Source of the DNA: Chloroflexota bacterium
Lineage (GTDB): Bacteria > Chloroflexota > Dehalococcoidia > JACPQD01
Direction of reading: 5' to 3'
Assembly (NCBI GenBank): GCA_016190665.1
Contig: JACPQD010000079.1
Coordinates: 45,677-109,676, forward strand
Length of the DNA: 64,000 bases
Positions 50,109 through 58,367 of this stretch are shown one piece after another; the first letter of the stretch is position 1; every line of letters begins with the position of its first letter. The translations under genes were made by a program, and so were the position numbers. Below the pieces are notes generated by a model. It made no database searches. It saw only the letters and a list, made by a program, of their open reading frames with translations, and was not told where the DNA came from.

Positions 50109-51341
50109 ATGGGTAAGATTTACATCATTGACGTTACGAATCGGGATGGGGTGCAGACCGCCAAACTGGGGCTAAGCAAGCTCGAGAAGACGCTCATCAA
50201 TGTGTATCTCAATGAGATGGGGGTTTACCAGAGCGAGTTCGGCTTCCCAACCACGAGGCACGAGTCCCATTACCTCAGGGCCAACATCAAGCTCGCCGAG
50301 ATGGGCGTCTTGAGTCCCATCCTCCTGGAGGGGTGGATAAGGGCGACATCCGAAGATGTGGAGACCTCTTTCAAGCTAGTCCCTGAAATCAAGCATTTGA
50401 ACCTCTCCATCTCCACCTCGGACCAAATGATCTACGGCAAGTTCCTGGGCAAGAAGCACCCCAAGGACATCACCAAGATGATGACCGATGCGGTGGACGC
50501 GGCCAAAGCCCTCGGCACCGAGAGCATCGGGGTGAACGCCGAGGATGGCTCGCGGACTGAAATAGGGTACCTCATCGAATTCGGAATCGCGGCTAAGGAG
50601 CATGGCGCGACCCGCTTCCGCTATTGTGACACCCTTGGCTACGATAATCCTTTCACCATTTATAATACCGCCAGAAGATTGGCTGAGGAAATCGGGCTTC
50701 CTACTGAGATTCACTGCCACGGCGATCTGGGCATGGCAGTGAGCAACTCGCTGGCCGGCGCCAAGGGCGTCATCGACGGGGGCCAGGACGTGTATATCAA
50801 TACTACGATTAACGGTATCGGGGAGCGGGCTGGCAACGCGGACCTCTTAGCTGTGATCCTCGCGGTGACCAAGTCCAAGGGCTTCGCCGAAAACTACAAG
50901 CTGGGCAGACATATCGATCTATCCAAGTCATGGAAGCTGGCGAAATTCGCCAGCTATGCCTTCGACGTGCCTATCCCTATCAATCAGCCGGGGGTCGGCG
51001 CCAATGCCTTCGCCCATGCTTCGGGGATCCACGCCGACGGCGTGCTCAAAGACCCGTTCAACTATGAGCTCTACGATTTCGCCGAGCTCGGCAGAGGAGA
51101 AGCAGAGACCGTGGAGACAGGCCGCGAGATTTGCTCGGGAGAGTACGGAGGCATCTCTGGCTTCAGCCACATCATGGGTGAGATGGCTGTTCACTTCGAT
51201 GACGCTCAGCAAGCAGAGAACGTGCTCGAATTGGTGAGATATGCCAACGTTGAATCTCAGAAGCCCCTGGTAGCCGACGAGCTGTTATTCATCGCCAAGT
51301 ATCCTGAGATCGCCAGGGAGCTGCTGACGCTTACGCCGTAG
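50109..51341 (+). CDS. homocitrate synthase/isopropylmalate synthase-family enzyme, candidate Re-citrate synthase
   Basis: 410 residues, DRE-TIM metallolyase. IIDVTNRDGVQTAKLGLSK holds the catalytic Arg-Asp, TEIHCHGDLGMAVSNSL the metal His pair, INTTINGIGERAGNADL and GANAFAHASGIHADG further active-site residues. It condenses acetyl-CoA with a 2-oxoacid. In Dehalococcoides a protein of this type is, to my knowledge, a Re-citrate synthase, so oxaloacetate is a good candidate; homocitrate synthase remains possible. It is unlinked to leu or nif genes. The ATG at 50109 has a weak AGAGC site. Confidence 0.82.
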   Translation: MGKIYIIDVTNRDGVQTAKLGLSKLEKTLINVYLNEMGVYQSEFGFPTTRHESHYLRANIKLAEMGVLSPILLEGWIRATSEDVETSFKLVPEIKHLNLSISTSDQMIYGKFLGKKHPKDITKMMTDAVDAAKALGTESIGVNAEDGSRTEIGYLIEFGIAAKEHGATRFRYCDTLGYDNPFTIYNTARRLAEEIGLPTEIHCHGDLGMAVSNSLAGAKGVIDGGQDVYINTTINGIGERAGNADLLAVILAVTKSKGFAENYKLGRHIDLSKSWKLAKFASYAFDVPIPINQPGVGANAFAHASGIHADGVLKDPFNYELYDFAELGRGEAETVETGREICSGEYGGISGFSHIMGEMAVHFDDAQQAENVLELVRYANVESQKPLVADELLFIAKYPEIARELLTLTP

Positions 51342-51432
51342 GCCCGTCAGGGGCCGGGGTCAGGGGGTTGGGGGGCGGGGCCTGAGAGCCGAGCGCTGTT
51401 GCTATGTGTGTTCCGAGCTTCAATGGTCGTAG

Positions 51433-51502
51433 GGTGGGTTACGTCGCGGCTTTCCGAACGTATGGACAGCAAGTAAGCCGGAGCTTCGCGACGTAACCCA
51501 CC
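51433..51502. repeat. long inverted repeat with 16-bp perfect arms
   Basis: GGTGGGTTACGTCGCG (51433-51448) and CGCGACGTAACCCACC (51487-51502) with a 38-nt centre that has further pairing (GGCTT/AAGCC). Resembles widespread GTGGGTTACG-type palindromic elements. The surrounding 51342-51718 gap has no gene; GAGTGATGAGTGG words occupy 51556-51590. Confidence 0.75.
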
Positions 51503-51718
51503 AGCGCCGCGGCGCCGGCGTCATCGGATAGACAACGGAGAAACGGACACGCCGTTAGTGATGAGTGGTGAGTGCGGAGTGATGAGTGGGGGACTGAAAG
51601 AGGAGTGCGGAGCGAGAAGCGGGAGGCCCGACCGCCGGGGGGTCTCCCTCAACAGAGGGGGAGCGTTACAGCACAACCGCCCTTCAACCGTGAAGGCAGC
51701 CGGCAGATCGAAGCTGGA

Positions 51719-52000
51719 TCAGAGGTTCCGGTAAACATCTTTGCGGTGCCGGACGCGGTAAACGGTAATCAGTCCAGCCGTGGCATCGAGCTCGAAGACA
51801 ACGGGGTACTCCCCGCTGTTGATCCGGTAGCATCCGGGTTCGCTCTTGAGGCGCTTCACATGCTGTGGCCGGGCCCCGCTGCTGAGCGTGTCCAGCAGGC
51901 GGTCGAGGGTGGCTTCTACTTGTCTCTGCACCTTGGGCGGCAGACCGAGGATTTCCTTTTCCGCGCCGCGTTCGACTTGCAGTCGAAAGGTCTTACTCAC
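51719..52000 (-). CDS. RelE/ParE-family toxin
   Basis: 93 residues: TFRLQVERGAEKEILGLPPKVQRQVEATLDRLLD, VKRLKSEPGCYRINSGEYPVVFELD and VYRVRHRKDVYRNL. The terminal R-x-R-K-D-V-Y is the usual RelE end. The start overlaps the antitoxin stop by 8 nt. Confidence 0.9.
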   Translation of the reverse strand: MSKTFRLQVERGAEKEILGLPPKVQRQVEATLDRLLDTLSSGARPQHVKRLKSEPGCYRINSGEYPVVFELDATAGLITVYRVRHRKDVYRNL

Positions 52001-52247
52001 CCCGGGACTCTAGCTCCCGGATTTCGGCTTTCACCTGCTCCCAGGGAACCACAGGCCCACCCCTCCGGGCGCGGAGCACCGCGGCGTCTTCCTCGTCCTC
52101 CAGTCCGTCCAACCACTTCCGCAGCGCCTCGGCGACGATCGACTGCATGGGACGGGATCGCTCGACCGCGGCATGCCGGATGGCCCTTACCAGGGCCGGA
52201 TCGCGAAGGTCCACAGTTATCTTAGCCCGCTTGCTCGCAATCGCCAT
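51993..52247 (-). CDS. ribbon-helix-helix-type antitoxin
   Basis: 84 residues from ATG 52247, preceded by GGAGGTGCTTCC. N-terminal KRAKITVDLRDPALVRAIRHAAVERSR is a strand-helix pattern of RHH type, then a helical acidic tail (GLEDEEDAAVLRARR) for toxin binding. It partners with the overlapping RelE. Confidence 0.82.
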   Translation of the reverse strand: MAIASKRAKITVDLRDPALVRAIRHAAVERSRPMQSIVAEALRKWLDGLEDEEDAAVLRARRGGPVVPWEQVKAEIRELESRGE

Positions 52248-52986
52248 GGAAGCACCTCCGGCGACAAGTATAGCACAATGCTGGCTTGCCACAAAGCCAG
52301 CTTGAAGCGAGGGGGGCCCCACCCGCCCGGCCCCTCGCCGTGAGGCTGGCGTTTCGCTCCAGCTAGCCCAGGAGCCTTGGAAACCCCATTCCAGCGGAGG
52401 CTGGAATCCATACCGGAATAGCGACGCCTGGATTCCGGCCTGGTATGAAAATAGGTCGCCGTGTCTCGCCAAGCACTCCCTTTCGCGAGGGAGGTACCCG
52501 TCTGGATTCCGGCCTGCGCCGGAATGGGACAGAAAGGGGCCTCTCATGGCACCATGCTGGCGAAGGCCAGCATCCAGACGCACTACTTGGAGGCAGCGAG
52601 CCCGTTTTCATGCGCGGTGGCGCCGGGCCAACGGCATGTGGAACTCCGCCGGGATGGCAGCGTAACGGGCGCTTCGTCTCAGGACATAGCCGTTTGTCCG
52701 TTCAGAATCCGTTGACGCCGTGGGCTGAAGCGAGAAGACCCCACACCCGCCGCCGGCCGGAAAAGCGCCGCTGAGCAGCATCAGCGTGGACGTGGACTGA
52801 GTGGACGTTTCGCCCCAAGCCCCCTCGTTTCACCGCAGAGGCGCAGAGTCCGCTCGGTCCTTATTTCCCACCTCTGTGCCCTCGGTGTCTCTGCGGTGAA
52901 TGCCTCCTATCACTCATCATCACTCATCACTCCCCCGTCCCCCAACCCCTAACCTCCGTCCCCTTTCATCATTCATCACTCATCAT
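52248..52986. repeat. 739-bp gap packed with palindromic and word-like repeats
   Basis: Contains several GGATTCCGGCCTGCGCCGGAAT-type palindromes (52377-52440 and 52503-52526), CATGCTGGCGAAGGCCAGCATCC, a long inverted pair of CACCGCAGAGGCGCAGAG and CTCTGCGGTGAA words (52840-52900), and CATCACTCATCACTCC, CGTCCCCCGTCCCCC runs up to the helicase stop. Open frames here are translations of the repeats. Confidence 0.75.
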
Positions 52987-55320
52987 TCAGCATTTCCCCG
53001 TCTCCCGTCCCCCGTCCCCCGTCCCCAGGCCCCCTCTCAGAGCTTCTCTGAGAATGATCTGCGCCGCGGCCTTGTCCAGGGGCTCGTTGTTGTTGCCGCA
53101 CTTCGGCGACTGGATGCAGCTCGGGCAGCCGTCCTCGCACGGGCACTCGGCGACCGCCTTCAAGGTTGCGTCCCAGAGCGCCTCCACCATCTCGTAACCC
53201 TTCTCCGAGATGCCGATTCCGCCCGGATGTCCATCGTAGATGAAGACCTGCGCTTGGCCGGTATCGGCGTGAGCGGAGGTGGAAACACCGCCGATATCGT
53301 TTCGGTCGCAGAGGGCGAAGAGGGGCAGCATGCCGATGCAGGCGTGCTCACAGGCGTGCAGGCCGCCAGGCAGGTCCAACTGTCGCTGGGCTATCAGGTC
53401 CATCGCCGCCCGCGGGATATCGAACCACAGAGCAACGGTATCGAAGGACTGGGGCGGCAGGTCCAGCGGCTCCTCGCCGATGACCTCCTCCGTCAAGAGC
53501 ATCTTCTTCTTGAAGGCGAAGACGGTGGTGGTGACCTCGACGTCGCCCAGGTAGACCTTGACGCTGCCGGCCTGCCTCTCCTTCGCCACGTGCAGTATCC
53601 GCAGGTCGGTCACGTCCTTGCTCTGCGTGTAGTAGTTGGCGTCCGTGGGCGCGGCGTAGGCCACGCGGCTCTTCAGGTCGAGGTCGGAGATGAGATAAGG
53701 CTCGCCCTGGTGCAGGTAGATGGCGCCCGGGTGGATCTGGAAGTAGGCGGTGGCCGATTCCACCGTCTCCAGGAGCGCGCCGCCCCGCGAGGTATCGACC
53801 ACGGAGAAGACCTCGCAGCAGGTGGAGCGGATATTCACGTCCTTGGCCGGATAGACGACGCTGGGGGCGAGGAACCAGCGGTTCAGCCTCTTGCGTAGCG
53901 TCCCCTCGGCTTCCAGCTCCTCGCAGGCCTCCTGGAAGGCCGGGCCGAAGAGCTTCGCGTCCCGGCCGCTGAGGGGGAACTCATAGGCGGTGGCCAGGAG
54001 CTGCGGCTTGATAACATACCGGTTCGCCTGGTCGATGAGGGCGTGCTCCGGCGACTTGCCGAAGAGGGCCTCCGGATGGTGCATGAAGTACTGGTCCAGC
54101 GGGTTCGACTGCCCGACGAGGAAGCTGATGGAGCGATGCCCCCGGCGCCCGCTCCGGCCCGCCTGCTGCCAGGTGCTGGCGATGCTCCCCGGATAGCCGT
54201 CGAGGACCGTGGCATCGAGGTCGCCGATGTCGATGCCCAGCTCCAGGGCATTGGTGGCGACGACCCCCAGCAACCTCCCCTCGAAGAGGTCCCTCTCGAT
54301 CTCGCGACGCTCCTCCGGCAAGTAGCCGGCGCGGTAGGGGCGGACCCGCTCCGCCAGATGCCGGCTGGCCTCTTTCAGCCTGTCCCGCGCGTAGATATAG
54401 ACCAGCTCCGCCAGGCGGCGTGTCTTGACGAAGACCAGCGTGCGGATGCGCTGTTGTATCAGCTCGGCGAGGAGGGTCGTCGCTTCGCTATTGGCGCTGC
54501 GGCGCGTCGCCTTCGCCGGGTCAATGATGGGCGGGTTCCAGAGGATGAAATCTTTGCCGCCGTAGGGTGAGCCGTCCTCCTCCACGACCTCAAAGGGCAG
54601 CCCTGTCAATCTCTCGGCGTGCTCCTTCGGGTTGGCAATCGTGGCCGTGGAGAGGATGAACTGGGGTCTGCTGCCATAGTAATCGCACAGGCGCTCCAGA
54701 CGGCGCAGCACATTGGCCACGTGGGAGCCGAAGACGCCCCGGTAGACGTGGGCCTCATCTACCACCACGTACCTGAGCCGCCTCAAGAACGGCGACCAGC
54801 CAGCGTGGTTAGGCAGAATCCCCAGGTGCAGCATGTCCGGGTTGCTCAGGATGATCTGGGACGACCGGCGTATCTCGGCGCGTTCGTAGTCCGGAGTATC
54901 CCCATCGAAGGTGGCGGCTCTCACGTTGGGAAGGTTCGTCGCCGTCAGCGCGCGAAGGCCGCGCAACTGGTCCTGGGCCAGGGCCTTGAGAGGAAAGAGG
55001 TAAAGGGCGCGACTGCCCCGCTCGGCGATTAGCGCCTCCAGCACGGGCACATTATAGCAGAGGGTCTTGCCGCTGGCGGCGGCAGTGGCGACGATGACGT
55101 TCTTGCCTTGGCGCGCCGCGTTGATGGCCTGTGCCTGATGGCTATATAGAGGGAGAACGCCCAGCGCCGTCAGCGACGCCGCAAGGGCGGGAGGGAGCGG
55201 TCTCTCCAGCTCCCCGGCGACGGCCTCCCGGGGCGGGATGCTGTGGACGTGGGCCGCCTGGTCCTTGTAGAAGCTGAGACTTTTCAGATGGCCCAGGAAC
55301 GCGCTGGCGTCAGAAAGCAT
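52987..55320 (-). CDS. DEAD/DEAH helicase with C-terminal zinc domain (YprA/MrfA/Hrq1-like)
   Basis: 777 residues. Motif I VATAAASGKTLCYN, DEAH box VVDEAHVYRGVFG, motif III LSTATIANP and motif VI QQAGRSGRRG define a superfamily 2 helicase; the middle ELGIDIGDLDATVLDGYPGS is typical of the YprA branch. The C-terminus carries the DUF1998 cysteine cluster (CPCEDGCPSCIQSPKCG). Relatives act in mitomycin-type DNA repair. It overlaps the DUF503 gene by 11 nt, so the two are cotranscribed. Confidence 0.92.
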   Translation of the reverse strand: MLSDASAFLGHLKSLSFYKDQAAHVHSIPPREAVAGELERPLPPALAASLTALGVLPLYSHQAQAINAARQGKNVIVATAAASGKTLCYNVPVLEALIAERGSRALYLFPLKALAQDQLRGLRALTATNLPNVRAATFDGDTPDYERAEIRRSSQIILSNPDMLHLGILPNHAGWSPFLRRLRYVVVDEAHVYRGVFGSHVANVLRRLERLCDYYGSRPQFILSTATIANPKEHAERLTGLPFEVVEEDGSPYGGKDFILWNPPIIDPAKATRRSANSEATTLLAELIQQRIRTLVFVKTRRLAELVYIYARDRLKEASRHLAERVRPYRAGYLPEERREIERDLFEGRLLGVVATNALELGIDIGDLDATVLDGYPGSIASTWQQAGRSGRRGHRSISFLVGQSNPLDQYFMHHPEALFGKSPEHALIDQANRYVIKPQLLATAYEFPLSGRDAKLFGPAFQEACEELEAEGTLRKRLNRWFLAPSVVYPAKDVNIRSTCCEVFSVVDTSRGGALLETVESATAYFQIHPGAIYLHQGEPYLISDLDLKSRVAYAAPTDANYYTQSKDVTDLRILHVAKERQAGSVKVYLGDVEVTTTVFAFKKKMLLTEEVIGEEPLDLPPQSFDTVALWFDIPRAAMDLIAQRQLDLPGGLHACEHACIGMLPLFALCDRNDIGGVSTSAHADTGQAQVFIYDGHPGGIGISEKGYEMVEALWDATLKAVAECPCEDGCPSCIQSPKCGNNNEPLDKAAAQIILREALRGGLGTGDGGRETGKC

Positions 55321-55603
55321 GAATTATCTCAGTCTCATAATCGAGGAGCTCCACATCCTCCCTCATCCCCTCGATGAAATCCACCACCTTGGCCAGAATC
55401 TCATCCGCATGGGGGCCATGGTTGCTGACGCAGGACATGCCCAGCGTCGCCACCTGCCAGAGGTCCTGGTCCTCCACCTCGGCGATGGCGACGTTGAACT
55501 TGTTCTGCACTCGGGCGATGATGGACTTCAGCACGTGCCTCTTGCCCTTCAGCGAGTGGTTTTCCGGGATGCGCAACCTGATCCGGCAGACGCCTACGTT
55601 CAT
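55310..55603 (-). CDS. DUF503 (YlxP-like) protein
   Basis: 97 residues: GVCRIRLRIPENHSLKGKRHVLKSIIARVQNKFNVAIAEVEDQDLWQVATLG is the DUF503 core, ending with a strand-helix and YETEIIHAF. Function unknown; Bacillus YlxP lies in the nusA-infB operon and is linked to ribosome maturation. Here it precedes the helicase. Confidence 0.93.
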   Translation of the reverse strand: MNVGVCRIRLRIPENHSLKGKRHVLKSIIARVQNKFNVAIAEVEDQDLWQVATLGMSCVSNHGPHADEILAKVVDFIEGMREDVELLDYETEIIHAF

Positions 55604-55711
55604 GTTCGTTCCTGTTCGTTCTTGTCTTCAGCGGTCTTCAGGTGAGGGGCGTCGGACCCGTCGGACAGATCAGACAGGTTGGACATCTCCAGGCCACCCC
55701 CCTCCCCCAGT

Positions 55712-56500
55712 TTACTTTGCCCAAGCGTAGTGGACCCGTGGCTTCCAGTCGAAAGGTTCTCGCCATTCGTAGGGCAGGTCGACGATGGTCCCGGGCTCCT
55801 TGATAGTCATCAGCGCTGTGAAAGCATCTTTGATGATGCTTATCTGCAGTTCCCTCTCGAAGGGCTTGCCCGTCTGATGCCCCAGCGGAAAATTCAGGAA
55901 GACCGCTCGCGGCGGCTTCACCAGCGCCGTGATATCCCGCGCCGAGGTCATCGAGATGGTTGGGATACCACCCTCCTCCACCGCCCTGGCTAGCAGTCCT
56001 ACGGACTGATGGCAGAGCGGTCAGGCCGGAACAAAGAAGCCGACATCGACGCTCTCCATCGTGAGCCGATGCACCAGGCCAGGCGCCATCTCCTTGAGAA
56101 GGCTGGTGCGAAAGAAGATTCGCCCGCAGAAGGTGTAGTTCATCGGCGCCAGTTCGCCGATGAAGCCCTCCTTCTCCAGCTCCCGCATCCGCTCGAGGGG
56201 ATAGACGCAGTTGACGTCCTCGTCGGCGTCTGTGTGGTCATAGTCGCGGTGGGTTATCGTCAGGTCGGCGACGTTCACGTCCTTCGGTATCTCGCGGAAG
56301 CTGATGTCCCCCTTGCTGTCCGCGTCGAAGGGCGTCTGGTTCTTCAGGTGGACCCCGCTGGAGCCGATGAGAGCGACGCGGCACTCCCTCAGCGGCTTGG
56401 TCATGGGAGTCCAGGGGCTGGTGTCATAGGTGGACCACTGGTAGGGCCGCTGGCTGGGATAGGCGGCGCGGACCTTCTCGATGTAGTTGATGGGTGTCAT
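55712..56500 (-). CDS. GrdB/PrdB-related selenoprotein, TGA-encoded selenocysteine
   Basis: 262 residues if TGA at 56023-56021 is selenocysteine (residue 160). Start ATG 56500 after GGGGAGAAAG. Before the TGA: LRECRVALIGSSGVHLKNQ, LTITHRDYDHTDADEDVNCVYPLERMREL and VDVGFFVPA; after it, in frame, PLCHQSVGLLARAVEEGGIPTISMTSARDI. U-P-L-C followed by VGL and EE-GIPT is the redox motif of the selenoprotein B family of glycine/sarcosine/betaine reductases. The protein is shorter than classical GrdB. It lies downstream of a MetE/UROD-like gene and a palindrome. The substrate is unknown. Conventional annotation would give two fragments. Confidence 0.9.
55994..56008 (-). promoter_or_regulatory. bacterial SECIS-like hairpin after the TGA
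   Basis: On the minus strand CAGTCC-GTA-GGACTG is a perfect 6-bp stem with a three-base loop, 18 nt after the TGA, with further outer pairs after mismatches. Same spacing as for the UGSC gene at 22848. Confidence 0.65.
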
Positions 56501-56543
56501 CTTTCTCCCCCTAACTGGGCCCTCCCCGGATCGACTCGATCCC

Positions 56544-56576
56544 AGACCTTCGAGGTCTTTGAGACCTCGAAGGTCT
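56544..56576. terminator. perfect 15-bp palindrome abutting the MetE/UROD-like stop
   Basis: AGACCTTCGAGGTCT, loop TTG, AGACCTCGAAGGTCT. It starts directly after the stop codon of the minus-strand gene ending at 56577 and precedes the selenoprotein gene. Same outer sequence as 47062-47094. Confidence 0.65.
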
Positions 56577-57629
56577 TTAACCAAAATACCTTTGCCGCAT
56601 AGTCTCAGACATCTCTTTTGTCAGAACATGGGCCCGCTCCGCCCCGGCCACGGACATGCTCGTGGTGGCGCAACTTGGGGTGACTAATGCTGAATCCAAG
56701 AGCATATCCTTGTCGACGCCTCGACGTGACATTAGCGCCATCCCCGCCTCCAGCCGGTCCACCAGGCTCTCAGTCGTCTCGCCGGCCAGCTTCTCGTCCG
56801 CGGTGGGAACGATGCCCCAGGCCAGCATGCCGCCCCGCTTGAGAAAGGCGCCGACCTCCCTGGGGTAAAGGGCCAGGCTCTCGGTGAACTCATAGGCATC
56901 GAAACTGATGGCATCCGTTTCGGTCGCCATGAGGACGGGCCAGTCCGTGTTGGCGCAGCAATGAATTACCGTGAAATCGCTTCCGAGGCCATCGATCATT
57001 TCATTGATGCAGGCGAGAACGTCTTCTTTGCTGACGCTGGTGAACGCCGACCCGAAGAGCGCCATCTGCGGCTCGCCGATTTGAAACAGGGTGGCCACGT
57101 CGGGCGCCGCCTCTCGCAGCTTCTTCAGCAGCCATTTCCCCTTCATGGTCAGCGCCTTGACCAGGGCGTCGCGGAAGGTGTCGTTGTAGAATATGGGGCG
57201 CCGGTTCTCGTCGGTCAGGGTCAGGCCGCAGCTTATCGGTCCCCTCAGGCCCACCTTCACGAGCTTCCACCGCGCGCTGGGATTCTCCCTGAGCATTTTG
57301 AACATGGTGCGCATCCCCACCGACTCTTCCGGCGCCATGCCGAAGTAGTCGACGTCGCCGGCGAGGTAATGCTCGTAGAACCGGGTCAGATCCTCGTCGT
57401 CGGCGTTCCGGGAGGTATCGAAGAACCAGTGCCTCTTCTCTTCGTCAACGACGAAGCAGGGCAGGCCGCCGCGGAAGAGGGCTAACCCTTCTTTGTAAGA
57501 GAGCCGGGGGAGCGTCGGCACCACTGGCGCCTCAGGGAAGCTCTCCAGGATGAGTTGGCAAGCCCTGACCGGATCGGTGTGCGGCGTGCTGCCGATGGAT
57601 GCGGCCATGAACCGGGGGCTGAACGTCAC
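56577..57629 (-). CDS. MetE/UROD-superfamily protein (methyltransferase-like)
   Basis: 350 residues. The barrel strands ending in VKVGLRGPISCGLTL, FQIGEPQMALFG, FTVIHCCANTDWPVLM and MLAWGIVPTADEKLAGET correspond to the C-terminal half of cobalamin-independent methionine synthase and uroporphyrinogen decarboxylase. HCCANTDWP carries His and Cys placed as in zinc-dependent methyl transfer. Lacking the N-terminal MetE half, it may take a methyl group from a carrier rather than folate. It shares a direction with the downstream selenoprotein and overlaps rnc by 4 nt. Confidence 0.75.
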   Translation of the reverse strand: MTFSPRFMAASIGSTPHTDPVRACQLILESFPEAPVVPTLPRLSYKEGLALFRGGLPCFVVDEEKRHWFFDTSRNADDEDLTRFYEHYLAGDVDYFGMAPEESVGMRTMFKMLRENPSARWKLVKVGLRGPISCGLTLTDENRRPIFYNDTFRDALVKALTMKGKWLLKKLREAAPDVATLFQIGEPQMALFGSAFTSVSKEDVLACINEMIDGLGSDFTVIHCCANTDWPVLMATETDAISFDAYEFTESLALYPREVGAFLKRGGMLAWGIVPTADEKLAGETTESLVDRLEAGMALMSRRGVDKDMLLDSALVTPSCATTSMSVAGAERAHVLTKEMSETMRQRYFG

Positions 57630-58324
57630 GCTTCCGCCTTATCGAGGTGCTGCAGGGCGACCCTGGCCGCCTTCTTCGCTGCTGCCTGCTTGGTTCGCGC
57701 TGAGCCCTGACCCAGAGCCGTCTCCCCCACCAGCACCTCGACGGTGAACTCCTTGGCGTGGTCCGGACCGGACTCCGAGATGGTCCGGTAGGTGGGCGCA
57801 ACCTGCCACCGCTCCTGGCTCAACTCCTGCAATCTGGACTTGGGGTCCTCTACCGACGCCTGATCAAGCATGCCAGCGATGTCCTTCACCATCAGCCTGA
57901 GGGTGAAATCCCTGCACTCGCTGAAACCCTTATCGAGAAAGACAGCCCCGATAACAGCTTCCAGAGCTGCGGCGAGAATGCTCGGCCGGTCGCGGCCGCC
58001 GCTCCGCTCCTCGCCGTTGCCCAGATAGAGATACTGGCCCAGTCCCACGGACCGGGCCAAGGCACTCAAAGTCTCTTCACGGACTAGAGCAGCCCGCAGC
58101 TTGGTTAGCTGCCCCTCTGAGAAGGAAGGAAAGCGGACATAGAGTTCCTCCGCGGCGACGAGGCCCAGCACCGAATCACCAAGGAACTCCAGGCGTTCGT
58201 TGGAGCCGAGCCTGAAGCTGGGGTTTTCGTTCAGGTAGGACCGGTGAACCAGCGCCTGTTCGAGAATATCTGGATTAGAGAAAGTGATTCCAATTGTTGA
58301 CTGCAGACTAAGAATATCTTCCAC
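57626..58324 (-). CDS. rnc: Rnc, ribonuclease III
   Basis: 232 residues. Cuts double-stranded RNA in rRNA and mRNA processing. RIII domain with NERLEFLGDSVLGLVAAEEL, the second acidic site AALEAVIGAVFLDKGF, then a dsRBD from about residue 160 (DPKSRLQELSQERW, KEFTVEVLVG, GSARTKQAAAKKAA). Full length. Its stop overlaps the MetE/UROD-like start. Confidence 0.96.
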   Translation of the reverse strand: MEDILSLQSTIGITFSNPDILEQALVHRSYLNENPSFRLGSNERLEFLGDSVLGLVAAEELYVRFPSFSEGQLTKLRAALVREETLSALARSVGLGQYLYLGNGEERSGGRDRPSILAAALEAVIGAVFLDKGFSECRDFTLRLMVKDIAGMLDQASVEDPKSRLQELSQERWQVAPTYRTISESGPDHAKEFTVEVLVGETALGQGSARTKQAAAKKAARVALQHLDKAEA

Positions 58325-58367
58325 CGGCCCTCAAAACCCCACGCTTGCCGACCTCGCCGTACTTTCC

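Noticed and set aside
52363..52611. minus-strand frames in the 52248-52986 gap
   Set aside because: They are translations of GGATTCCGGC-type palindromes, not conserved proteins.
52248..52986. CRISPR array
   Set aside because: Repeats differ in length and spacing and are palindromic words; no regular repeat-spacer unit exists here or elsewhere in the window.
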